This document shows, piece by piece, positions 1 through 8,500 of a stretch of DNA of 16,118 nucleotides. Made by a program: the position numbers and the translations under genes. The notes under the pieces were generated by a model. It saw only the letters and a list, made by a program, of their open reading frames with translations. It ran no database searches and was not told where the DNA came from. How positions within the stretch are numbered: the stretch's first letter is position 1; the number at the start of each line of letters is the position of its first letter. Location: contig CAYZQE010000058.1 in the NCBI GenBank assembly GCA_964480635.1, positions 1-16,118 of the forward strand, in the 5' to 3' direction. The stretch comes from CAYZQE01 sp964480635 (GTDB taxonomy: Bacteria; Pseudomonadota; Gammaproteobacteria; GCA-001735895).

Positions 1-56
1 CCTGTAAGTATTTGTTTTATTTATAAACTTATTGTTTATCTGAGTCAACCTAAAAA

Positions 57-85
57 AATTAAGTAGGCAAATTGCCTATTTAATT
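57..85. repeat. Near-perfect palindrome upstream of intI remnant
   Basis: Positions 57-70 and 72-85 form inverted arms of 14 bp with 13 matches around a single central A. The core is TAGGCAA-A-TTGCCTA. An A run precedes it (52-58) and T-rich sequence follows, so it could act as a terminator in either direction. It could also be a protein-binding operator or part of an integron recombination platform. No function is shown by the sequence alone. Confidence 0.55.
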
Positions 86-134
86 GTTCTCAATTTGTTC
101 TATACTGTTAATGTGTAAAATATGGATCGTTATT

Positions 135-692
135 ATGTACAAATCTCCCTTTTTAAATCAAATTAGTGACTATATGTTTGTTCGTCGTTATAGCGAACGA
201 ACTATTAAAACCTATATTTATTGGATTTCTCTTTACATTCATTTTTGTGATAAACAACACCCTAAGTGTTTAAACGGGAGGAATGTTGAACAATTTTTGA
301 CTCATTTGGCGGTAAAAAAAATGGTCGCTAAAAGCACTCAATCTTTGGCTTTAAATGCACTTGTTTTTTTATATAATAAATTTTTAGAGCAACCTTTAGG
401 GGATGCTTCTCAGTTTAGACGCACTAAACGGCAAGCTAAATTGCCTATTGTTTTAACAGAATTAGAAGTAAAAGCCCTATTTGCGTGTTGCCCTGAATTT
501 TATCAGCTTCCTATAGGTATTTTATATGGTTCTGGCTTACGCCGTATGGAGCTTGTGCGCTTACGTGTTCAGACTGATTTAAAGTTGATTAGAGTTTGTA
601 ATGGTCAGGGGTTTAAGCACCGTTTAACTACTTTAGCATCTGAGTTAATTCCTGCTCATAAACACCAAATTAAAGCGGTCAATATCTTTTAG
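135..692 (+). pseudogene. intI: Truncated integron integrase (IntI-type tyrosine recombinase)
   Basis: The 185-residue product matches the N-terminal half of chromosomal integron integrases, which are about 320 residues long. Visible parts are the SAM-like N-terminal core-binding domain (about residues 5-85, with the TQSLALNAL helix), the KLPIVLT linker (102-108) and the first catalytic box GSGLRRMEL with Arg136. The sequence after RVQ (144-146) appears to have lost about four residues before the strand leading to GQGFKHR (157-163), which carries the probable catalytic Lys161. The reading frame then ends at IPAHKHQIKAVNIF. The HxxR box, the second His and the Tyr nucleophile are absent, as is the integron-specific helix insert, so the protein cannot recombine DNA. 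The ATG at 135 aligns with known IntI starts; an in-frame TTG at 84 would add an unlikely N-terminus. In a standard integron, attI and the cassettes lie on the side where intI starts, that is, beyond the left edge. Confidence 0.85.
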
Positions 693-742
693 GGATACAA
701 TAGTAAAGTAAATTAATCAGCTGATTAGAATGATGATAGTTA

Positions 743-918
743 ATGGCTATGGCAGATAAACTGAAACATTATTGAACGTTTATTTAGCTTAAAAAAAACA
801 GGTGTAGATAGCGTCATTAAGTGAATCAGATGAAGATTTTGGTGAGATTGTAAGCAGCGATGATGTCGATGATTTGTTGGATGGCATCGATTTATCAAAA
901 GAAATTGATATGAAATAA
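743..918 (+). pseudogene. Possible small gene broken across three frames
   Basis: This part of the gene-poor stretch 693-993 reads as three short consecutive segments in three frames. ATG at 743 gives MAMADKLKHY and stops at 773-775. From 765 the next frame gives NIIERLFSLKKTGVDSVIK and stops at 822-824. From 811 the third frame gives an acidic tail, SLSESDEDFGEIVSSDDVDD at 817-876 and then LLDGIDLSKEIDMK, with TAA at 916-918. Two one-base insertions would explain this; one could involve the run of eight A at 791-798. The joined product would be about 58 residues. I do not recognise the family. The acidic DDVDDLLD tail faintly recalls CheZ-like C-termini but this is too short to call. The segments could equally be chance frames in decaying DNA. 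Nothing else gene-like is seen in 693-993. Confidence 0.25.
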
Positions 919-949
919 AATTATCGCTTCATGCGACCAAGCAAAATTG

Positions 950-955
950 TATAAT
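950..955 (+). promoter_or_regulatory. Candidate -10 element for trpS
   Basis: A perfect TATAAT hexamer lies about 39 bp before the trpS start codon. The best-placed -35 candidate, CTTCAT at 927-932 with 17-bp spacing, is a poor match to consensus, so this is a partial promoter call. Confidence 0.4.
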
Positions 956-993
956 AGCCCACTCTTTAAACTGTTTTCATTGGGTTACAATTT

Positions 994-2208
994 TTGAATT
1001 CCACAACTAGCCAAAATCAACGTGTGCTATCTGGCATGCGTCCTACAGGATTACTTCATTTAGGCCATTATCATGGCGTGCTTAAAAACTGGATAGAGCT
1101 ACAGCATTCATTTGAATGTTTTTTCTTTGTTGCAGATTGGCATGCCTTAACCACTCACTATGAAGACCCTTCTGTGATAGCGAATAGCAGTACAAATATG
1201 GTCATAGATTGGCTTGCAGCAGGGGTTAACCCCGGTAATTCAACAATTTTTATTCAGTCGCGTGTACCAGAGCACGCTGAACTATTTACTTTATTATCAA
1301 TGATGACACCTTTAGGTTGGTTAGAGCGTGTACCCAGTTATAAGGACCAGCAAGAGAAGCTTAAAGAAAAAGATTTAGCCACGTTTGGATTTTTGGGTTA
1401 TCCCTTATTACAAAGTGCCGATATTTTAATGTATAAAGCAGGGCAGGTACCTGTTGGTGAAGATCAAGTCGCTCACATAGAGTTAACCCGTGAAGTTGCT
1501 AGGCGCTTTAATCATTTATATGGCAAAGAGCCAGGCTTTGAAGAAAAAGTACAAGCAGCCATTAAAAAAATGGGTAAAAAGAACGCTAAGATATACAAAG
1601 ATGTTCGCAAACGCTATCAAGAAAAAGGTGAGGAAGATGCAATAGAAGTGGGGAAAGCACTACTCGATGCGCAACAAAATATTAGTTTAGGTGATAAAGA
1701 ACGTTTGTTTGGCTATTTAGAAGGCGTGGGTCGAATTATTTTGCCTGAGCCGCAATCTTTATTAACGGTATCATCGAAAATGCCCGGGCTTGATGGTCAA
1801 AAAATGTCTAAGTCATATGGTAATACCATATCCTTGCGTGAATCTCCCGAAGTGATAGAAAAGAAAATTAAAACCATGCCGACAGATCCAGCACGGGTAC
1901 GTCGTACTGACCCAGGCGACCCCGAAAAGTGTCCGGTTTGGGAAATGCATCAAGTCTATTCTTCAAATGAATTAAAAGAATCAATTGTCGAAGGTTGTAC
2001 GTCAGCAGGCATCGGTTGTGTTGATTGTAAGCAGCATATTGTTGATTCAATTGTTGCCGAATTAAAGCCAATGCAAGTGCGCATCAAAGACTACGAAAGT
2101 GATCGTTCTGCGATAGAAAATATCATTAATCAAGGTTGTGAAGAAGCACGTGATGTGGCTAGAGATACGATTGAAGAAGTACGAAAAGCAATGGGCTTAA
2201 CTTACTAA
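994..2208 (+). CDS. trpS: Tryptophan--tRNA ligase, long form
   Basis: Class I aminoacyl-tRNA synthetase that charges tRNA-Trp with tryptophan using ATP, in the cytoplasm. The HIGH-type signature is HLGH at residues 22-25 and the KMSKS loop is a perfect KMSKS at 270-274. The product has 404 residues, against about 334 for the E. coli enzyme. The extra length is mostly a lysine/glutamate-rich insert at about residues 187-248, a form known in several proteobacterial lineages. The frame starts at TTG 994, ten codons before the conserved core; GTG at 1024 is the first in-frame alternative but would start right at the RVLSGMRP strand, so TTG is preferred. No clear Shine-Dalgarno is seen before it. 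It heads the scpA-scpB block, with an 18-bp gap to scpA, a pairing seen in other gammaproteobacteria. The assignment is firm; the exact start is not. Confidence 0.95.
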   Translation: MNSTTSQNQRVLSGMRPTGLLHLGHYHGVLKNWIELQHSFECFFFVADWHALTTHYEDPSVIANSSTNMVIDWLAAGVNPGNSTIFIQSRVPEHAELFTLLSMMTPLGWLERVPSYKDQQEKLKEKDLATFGFLGYPLLQSADILMYKAGQVPVGEDQVAHIELTREVARRFNHLYGKEPGFEEKVQAAIKKMGKKNAKIYKDVRKRYQEKGEEDAIEVGKALLDAQQNISLGDKERLFGYLEGVGRIILPEPQSLLTVSSKMPGLDGQKMSKSYGNTISLRESPEVIEKKIKTMPTDPARVRRTDPGDPEKCPVWEMHQVYSSNELKESIVEGCTSAGIGCVDCKQHIVDSIVAELKPMQVRIKDYESDRSAIENIINQGCEEARDVARDTIEEVRKAMGLTY

Positions 2209-2226
2209 TGAATTTAAGTCACTAAA

Positions 2227-3030
2227 ATGTCTGAAACATCTGCGATAGTGAGTAAGCAAGCAGAAATGCCGTTTGCTTTGGTTCAAGGTGAACCGCTGAC
2301 TATTCTGCCGAAAGACCTTTATATTCCGCCCGAAGCTTTAGAGGTGTTTTTAGACGCTTTTGAAGGCCCATTAGATTTATTACTGTATCTTATTAAACGT
2401 CAAAACTTAGATATTTTAAACATACCTGTCGCTGAAATTACTCAGCAGTATATGAGTTATATCGAAATGATGGATGCTATTCAATTTGAATTAGCAGCAG
2501 AATATTTGGTGATGGCTGCTATGCTGACAGAGATAAAATCACGTATGTTGCTGCCAAGGGCTAATGAATGTGACGATGAAGATGATCCCCGTGGTGAGCT
2601 TATACGGCGATTACAAGAATATGAACAATTTAAAAAAGCAGCTGAAGACCTTGATGATTTACCGAGAATTGATAGGGATATCCATTTAACTCATATTGAA
2701 CAGCCTGACCTTGAGCAAGACATTCAAGAGCCAGATATTGCGTTGCAAGATTTGATTTTAGCGTTTCAAGATGTGGTGAATAGGGCAGAACAATTTGCCA
2801 GTCACTACGTTGAAAAAGAAATGCTGTCGGTAAGAGAAAGAATGGTTATGGTTCTTGAAAGAATAAATGCCCATGATTATATTGAGTTTACAGAACTATT
2901 TGAGCCAGAAGAAAGTAAAATGGGTATTGTGGTGAGTTTTTTAGCGCTATTAGAGTTAATTAAATCATCCTTAATTGAGATTTTGCAAAACGAACCTTTT
3001 GCCCCCATCTATGTGAAAGCGAGAGCTTAG
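2227..3030 (+). CDS. scpA: Segregation and condensation protein A
   Basis: Kleisin subunit of the bacterial SMC-ScpAB condensin, which bridges the SMC heads and organises and segregates the nucleoid. The 267-residue product carries the diagnostic N-terminal kleisin motif FEGPLDLLLYLIKRQNLDI (about residues 45-63), then a helical bundle with LAAEYLVMAAMLTEIKSRMLLP, an acidic middle (about 115-170) and a C-terminal winged-helix region ending in EPFAPIYVKAR. An N-terminal extension of about 38 residues before the kleisin domain is present; I see no motif in it. The gene lies 18 bp after trpS and only 4 bp before scpB, so scpA and scpB are probably co-transcribed and made together, as their complex requires. 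Confidence 0.95.
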   Translation: MSETSAIVSKQAEMPFALVQGEPLTILPKDLYIPPEALEVFLDAFEGPLDLLLYLIKRQNLDILNIPVAEITQQYMSYIEMMDAIQFELAAEYLVMAAMLTEIKSRMLLPRANECDDEDDPRGELIRRLQEYEQFKKAAEDLDDLPRIDRDIHLTHIEQPDLEQDIQEPDIALQDLILAFQDVVNRAEQFASHYVEKEMLSVRERMVMVLERINAHDYIEFTELFEPEESKMGIVVSFLALLELIKSSLIEILQNEPFAPIYVKARA

Positions 3031-3034
3031 TAAA

Positions 3035-3604
3035 ATGAATATAGAACAATTAGTTCTCATTGTAGAAGCGTGTTTATCGTCAGCCGATCAGCCGATTAGC
3101 GTGAATCATTTGTTTGATTTATTTATTGGTGATTTAGATCAGCCGTCGAAAGATGATATTAGGCAAGCGTTGCAAATTTTAGGGGAACAATGTTCGACAA
3201 GAGGCGTTGAATTAAAGCATGTCGCCAGTGGTTTTAGATTGCAGGTAAAACAAGATTTTGAGCCTTGGGTGACGCGTTTAAAGCAGTTAAAGCCACCAAA
3301 ATATTCAAGAGCATTACTAGAAACTTTGTCACTGATAGCTTATCGCCAACCGGTCACACGAGGCGATATCGAAAATGTTAGAGGCGTTGCAGTGAGCAGC
3401 CAAATTATTAAAACACTGCACGAGCGAGACTGGATAAAAGTGCTAGGTCATAAAGATGTGCCCGGTAAGCCTTCTTTATACGGTACAACTCGCCAGTTTT
3501 TAGATTATTTTAATTTAAAATCTCTAAATGAGATGCCGACCTTAGCGGCGTTACAAAATTTAGACTCATTTAACCCAGAATTAGCGCTAGAGAGTACTGA
3601 TTAA
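3035..3604 (+). CDS. scpB: Segregation and condensation protein B
   Basis: Partner of ScpA in the SMC condensin. ScpB dimers bind the ScpA central region and modulate head engagement. The 189-residue product has the expected two winged-helix domains. The second contains the signature ALLETLSLIAYRQPVTRGDI (93-112) followed by RGVAVSSQIIKTLHERDWIK (116-135) and the GKPSLYGTTRQFLDYF strand (144-159), which is highly conserved in the family. Length is normal. It follows scpA by 4 bp, and its stop is separated by a single base from the next gene, so the WD40 lipoprotein gene downstream is probably translated from the same message. Confidence 0.95.
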   Translation: MNIEQLVLIVEACLSSADQPISVNHLFDLFIGDLDQPSKDDIRQALQILGEQCSTRGVELKHVASGFRLQVKQDFEPWVTRLKQLKPPKYSRALLETLSLIAYRQPVTRGDIENVRGVAVSSQIIKTLHERDWIKVLGHKDVPGKPSLYGTTRQFLDYFNLKSLNEMPTLAALQNLDSFNPELALESTD

Positions 3605-3605
3605 T

Positions 3606-4595
3606 ATGATTAAGTTAATTCGAGAAAGTTTATATAAGATATTGATATTGTTGGCTATAGTCTCTCTTATGTCGTGTGAAAATAAAGGGCATGCCATAAA
3701 AACGACGATAGTGGATGACCACGGTACTTATGGTGCCGCGATAAGTCCGAATGGACAGTATTTGTTATCAGGTTCAATCAGTGGTTTTGGGCGCGTTTGG
3801 GATATAAAAAAAGGTAAGGTACTTTATACCGTACAACACGAAGACAATAAAGATGGCGGTATGATTGCTGCTCAGTTTTCTGCTGACAGTTCAGTGTTAG
3901 TGACTATGGAGCAAGGTTCTATTGCGCGTTGGGATGTTTCTGATGGTCGATTAACGGGCTATTGGAAATGGCCCGATAGTCGTGCATTAGCCGTTTCAGG
4001 TGATGGTCGCTTTGCATTAATTGGTTTAAAATCTAAACAAGCCATCTATTTTGATATGGTTAAGGGTAAAATGGTATATGTTTTTGCTCACCATGAAAAA
4101 ATTACGAGTGTTGCCTTATCTAAAAATGGTCGTTTTGCCTTAACAGGTTCTGATGATTGGCACGCTAGTCTTTGGGATTTGGGCAATGAAGGTAAGCATG
4201 TTTGGTCAAAAAACATGGAATATAAAATCAGCAATGTCTCGTTATCTGATGATGGTAAATTGGCTTTTGCAAATGCTTTTATACGCGGCAGTAAAATATT
4301 TTCTACGGGTAAAAAAGGCCAGTTGATTGCTGAATTACCAGAGCATAAAATGACCGTTGTTTCATCTGATTTTTCAGACAAAAACAAAATTTTAGCCACA
4401 GGGAGAGCATCACAGGGTATTGATCTTTGGGATGTTAAAACGGGCAAAAATATCAATCATTGGCAACCTGCAATAAAAGAAATAAAGCAGCCTAATGCCT
4501 CGGCGATTGTTGATATAAAGTTGCTAAAACGCAATAAACAATTAGTGACAATATCGGGTTTGGGCATAGTTCAAACGTGGGATTTAACCAAGTAA
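3606..4595 (+). CDS. WD40-repeat beta-propeller lipoprotein
   Basis: The 329-residue product begins with a charged start, a hydrophobic stretch (about 10-23) and a lipobox-like LMSC with Cys24, so it is probably a lipoprotein. Glu25 at position +2 does not signal inner-membrane retention, which suggests the outer membrane, facing the periplasm. The rest reads as WD40-type blades. WD-like strand ends are RVWDI (63-67), ARWDV, YFDMV, SLWDL, LWDV (Trp275 in the fifth) and TWDL at the C-terminus, with repeated SxNGRFALxG strands between them; six or seven blades would fit. No catalytic motif is visible, so a scaffold or binding role is inferred. It is one base downstream of scpB and 42 bp upstream of rluB. 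The ligand or partner is unknown. The Met at lipobox -2 is slightly atypical. Confidence 0.8.
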   Translation: MIKLIRESLYKILILLAIVSLMSCENKGHAIKTTIVDDHGTYGAAISPNGQYLLSGSISGFGRVWDIKKGKVLYTVQHEDNKDGGMIAAQFSADSSVLVTMEQGSIARWDVSDGRLTGYWKWPDSRALAVSGDGRFALIGLKSKQAIYFDMVKGKMVYVFAHHEKITSVALSKNGRFALTGSDDWHASLWDLGNEGKHVWSKNMEYKISNVSLSDDGKLAFANAFIRGSKIFSTGKKGQLIAELPEHKMTVVSSDFSDKNKILATGRASQGIDLWDVKTGKNINHWQPAIKEIKQPNASAIVDIKLLKRNKQLVTISGLGIVQTWDLTK

Positions 4596-4637
4596 CTACT
4601 GTTACATTTTTATCTTAACTCTTAATTAAAGACTCTT

Positions 4638-5393
4638 ATGGATCGTATTCAAAAATTTTTAGCTAACCAAGGTGTCGCTTCACGACGTAAAATTGAAGCC
4701 ATGATTACTGAAGGTCGTATTCAAGTAAATGGCAGGCTTGCAAAATTAGGTGATAAAGTCGAAGGAAAAGAACGCTTTAGCTTAGACGGTAAGGCGATAA
4801 GAATTAATTCACGCCAATATAAGCCCAAACTTCTGATGTACCATAAGCCTGTGGGTGAAGTATCAACTCGGTCTGACCCCGATGGGCGCAAAACTGTTTA
4901 TTCTAACTTACCCCATTTACAGCAAGGTCGTTGGGTGGGTGTCGGCCGTTTAGATATTAATACCAGCGGTATTCTCTTGTTCACAGATCACGGTGAACTT
5001 GCTCATCGACTCATGCACCCATCGTTTAAGATTGAGCGTGAATATGCCGTACGTGTGCGAGGAGAAGTGACACCTGATATGTTAGAGCAGCTTAAAACGG
5101 GTGTAGAGCTTGAAGATGGCACGGCTAAATTTGATCACATTGTTGATATTGGCGGTGAAGGTACAAATCATTGGTACCATGTTATTTTACGCGAAGGTAA
5201 AAATCGTGAAGTACGCCGTTTATGGGAAGCCATGGACTGCGAAGTGAGCCGATTGCAACGAGTGCGTTATGACCAATTTAGTTTGCCAAAATGGCTAAAA
5301 CCTAAAAGGTCTCGCTTTTTTGAAGATGAAACGATTAAACGTATTTTTCAACGACTTGATCTTAAATATCCTGACAAACCAGTGAAGAGATAA
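4638..5393 (+). CDS. rluB: 23S rRNA pseudouridine synthase RluB
   Basis: Isomerises a specific uridine in 23S rRNA (U2605 in E. coli numbering) to pseudouridine during large-subunit maturation. The N-terminal S4 RNA-binding domain spans about residues 1-48 (RIQKFLANQGVASRRKIE at 3-20). The RsuA/RluB/E/F-family catalytic motif GRLDINTSGILL lies at 103-114, with Asp106 as the nucleophile. The conserved EGKNREVRRLWEAM motif of this family is also present further on. At 251 residues it is shorter than E. coli RluB (about 290), lacking a long basic C-terminal tail. The scpA-scpB-rluB order is common in gammaproteobacteria, which supports RluB rather than RluE or RluF. Confidence 0.92.
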   Translation: MDRIQKFLANQGVASRRKIEAMITEGRIQVNGRLAKLGDKVEGKERFSLDGKAIRINSRQYKPKLLMYHKPVGEVSTRSDPDGRKTVYSNLPHLQQGRWVGVGRLDINTSGILLFTDHGELAHRLMHPSFKIEREYAVRVRGEVTPDMLEQLKTGVELEDGTAKFDHIVDIGGEGTNHWYHVILREGKNREVRRLWEAMDCEVSRLQRVRYDQFSLPKWLKPKRSRFFEDETIKRIFQRLDLKYPDKPVKR

Positions 5394-5437
5394 TGAAAAT
5401 TGGTGGTTAGAAAGCTAACTCAGCAGTTACTATAACG

Positions 5438-5474
5438 CTCCCTCTCCAAGCATGAGAGGGTTGGGGCGAGGGAG
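5438..5474. repeat. Palindromic dispersed-type repeat between rluB and purL
   Basis: The element contains two nested inverted repeats. The inner one is CCCTCTC (5440-5446) with GAGAGGG (5454-5460) around a 7-nt loop. The outer one is CTCCCTC (5438-5444) with GAGGGAG (5468-5474), plus CCAA/TTGG inside it. The two hairpins share bases, so the transcript could form either. The wording (CCCTCTCC, GAGAGGGTTGGGG, GAGGG) matches a type of short GC-rich repeat I recall in many proteobacterial intergenic regions. It could end rluB transcription or be a REP/MITE-like element. Its base composition stands out against the AT-rich surroundings. Confidence 0.65.
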
Positions 5475-5515
5475 AAACCCCTCAGAATACGAATAACTTA
5501 AATTTAGTAGATATT

Positions 5516-8500
5516 ATGCTTTTAATTCTTGGTAACAACGCTCTTTCTGAAGCGTCTTTAAATAAACTAAAACTAAAAATAGCCGCTAATGGTTGTGAAA
5601 TCACTCATTTATCAGCTAAATTTGTTCACGTTATTGATGTTGATCAATCTGAGCTCGACAAGAACCAGCAACAGATTCTACACAGTATTTTAGAGTATGG
5701 TGTGCATAGTGATAGCAGCGTAGACGATGGGCATAAGGTGTATGCCATGCCGCGCATTGGGACCATTTCACCTTGGTCAACTAAAGCGACAGACATTGCT
5801 CATATCTGTGGTTTAAATAAAGTTAACCGAATTGAACGTGGCATTCAGTTCACTATTGATGCCTCACTTAGCCAAGCAGATATAGATAAAAATATAGATT
5901 TGTTACACGACAAAATGGTCGAGCAAATTTTTTATGAAGAGTCAGATTGCGCTCAACTTTTCAGTCACCACACACCTAAGCCACTCTCTCATGTCGATTT
6001 ATTAACGGCGGGTAAGGAGGCATTAGAAGCGGCCAACATCGAACTAGGGTTAGCACTTTCTGCCGATGAAATTGACTACTTAGTGACTAATTATCAAGCA
6101 CTTAAACGTAACCCGACTGATGTTGAATTAATGATGTTTGCACAAGCAAACTCTGAGCATTGCCGTCACAAAATATTTAATGCGTCATGGACTTTAGATG
6201 GCGAAGATAAATCTGAATCATTATTCGGCATGATTAAAAACACCTATAAGCAGCACAGTGATGGTGTCTTGTCTGCTTATCATGATAACTCAGCCGTTAT
6301 TGAAGGCTTTGATGGTAGCAAATTTAAGCCCAATAGCGACGATTCAAGTTATGGCTTTGAAAACTTTCGTCAAGATATTTTAATGAAAGTTGAAACCCAT
6401 AACCACCCAACCGCTATTTCACCTTTTCCAGGTGCTGCAACGGGTTCAGGTGGTGAAATTAGAGATGAAGGCGCTACCGGTCGAGGCTCTAAACCTAAAG
6501 CGGGTTTGAGTGGCTTTTCAGTCTCTAATTTAAAAATTCCTAATTACACACAGCCTTGGGAGAAAGATATTGGCAAGCCAGGGCGCATAGCCTCTGCCTT
6601 AGATATCATGATTCAAGCGCCTATAGGCTCTGCGTCGTTTAATAATGAATTTGGTCGCCCCAATATTTGTGGCTATTTTAGAACCTATGAGCAGCAAGTA
6701 AAGAGCCTAGATGGTGTAGAAACACGCGGTTATCATAAACCTATAATGCTTGCTGGTGGTGTCGGTAGTATTCGTCCAGAACATATTGAAAAGCTTAAAA
6801 TTCCAGCTGGCAGTCATATCATTGTATTGGGTGGCCCAGCCATGCTCATTGGTTTAGGCGGCAGTGCTGCCTCATCGGTTACCAGTGGTAGTAGCTCTGA
6901 ATCTTTAGATTTTGCATCAGTGCAACGAGGTAACCCAGAAATGGAGCGCCGCGTGCAAGAAGTGATTGATCGCTGCTTTAACCAAGGTAGCAATAACCCC
7001 ATATTAAGTATTCATGACGTCGGTGCAGGCGGTTTATCTAATGCCTTGCCCGAGCTGGTTAATGATTGCGGTATGGGGGCAAAATTATCGCTACGCGCCA
7101 TACCCAATGATGAGCCAGGTATGTCGCCGATGGAAATTTGGTGTAATGAAAGCCAAGAACGCTATGTGTTAGCAATATCGGACGAACGAAGAGCAGACTT
7201 TGAAGCCTTGTGCCATCGTGAGCGTTGTCCCTACGCCTTTTTAGGGATTGCAACGGATGAGCAAGAGCTGATTGTTCATGATGACCAATTTGATAATGAT
7301 GCGGTTAATATCAGTTTGGATATTTTATTAGGAAAGCCGCCTAAAATGCATCGTGTTGCCAGTAGTAAAGGAGTTACGCAACATCCATTAGAGACCAAAG
7401 GTATAACGATTAAAGACGCTGTCGAGCGTGTTTTACAACTGCCGACAGTGGCGAGTAAGTCATTCTTAATCACGATTGGTGATCGTACGGTTGGTGGTTT
7501 AGTGAATCGCGACCAAATGGTAGGCCCTTGGCAAATACCCGTGGCTGATGTGGCGGTCACTGCAACGGATTATCAACACTTTACGGGTGAAGCCATGTGT
7601 GTCGGTGAAAAAACACCCTTAGCCATCATTAATGCGCCTGCTTCAGGTCGTATGGCAGTGGGTGAAACACTAACGAATCTTGCCGCCAGTTATACCAAGG
7701 ATTTATCTCGTACCGTGTTATCAGCCAATTGGATGGCCGCAGCAGGGCATAATGATGAAGACTCAAAACTATTTGAAACCGTTAAAGCCATTGGCATGAA
7801 GCTATGTCCTGAGCTCGGCATAACCATCCCAGTGGGTAAGGATTCCTTATCCATGAAAACGGTTTGGAATGATGGTGAAGATAAATCGGTTGTAGGACCT
7901 TTATCGTTAATTATCAGTGCCTTTTCACCTGTTTATGATATTCGTAAAACGCTAACGCCAGAATTAAATACCCAAGTCGATTCAAGCCTTTATTTAATCG
8001 ACTTGGGTCAAGCAAAAAATCGTTTGGGGGGTTCATGTTTGGCTCAAGTCTATGCTCAAATTGGTGATACTACGCCTGACATGGATGATGTCACCCAATT
8101 TAAAGCATTTTATCAATGCGTGCAAAAATGCCATGAAGAATCGCTATTATTAGCCTATCACGACCGTTCAGATGGTGGCTTATTTACCACGTTGGCTGAA
8201 ATGTGTTTTGCTGCACAAACGGGTTTAGATGTTGATATCAGTCGCTTAGGCGAAGATCATTTAGCTTCTTTGTTTAACGAAGAGTTAGGGGCGGTCATAC
8301 AAATTGATAATCAGCATAAAGATTTGCTTCATCGGTTGTTTAGTGAATATGGTTTAGCCAGTTGTTTGCATGAACTTGCAACACTCAATAAAGACAAAAC
8401 CTTAACCATAAATGCTAAAGAACAAGCTGTTTTTACCGAGTCAGTGACAACGTTACAACGCCTATGGGCTAAGACAAGTTACCATATTCAAAAATTACGT

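Noticed and set aside
84..134. In-frame TTG extension of the integrase
   Set aside because: The added residues do not resemble IntI N-termini, while ATG 135 aligns with them.
1..134. attI or attC recombination site
   Set aside because: No GTTRRRY core or paired R'/R'' box arrangement was found; only the palindrome at 57-85 is present.
4088..4456. Minus-strand 122-codon frame inside the WD40 lipoprotein gene
   Set aside because: It lies wholly within a plausible plus-strand gene, shows no recognisable domain, and its composition follows from the antisense of WD repeats.
5394..5515. PurR operator or purine riboswitch before purL
   Set aside because: No sequence close to the PurR palindrome and no purine-aptamer-like three-way junction could be found; only the GC-rich repeat stands out.
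7059..7560. Minus-strand open frames inside purL
   Set aside because: They are opposite-strand shadows of a well-conserved coding gene, with no family resemblance.
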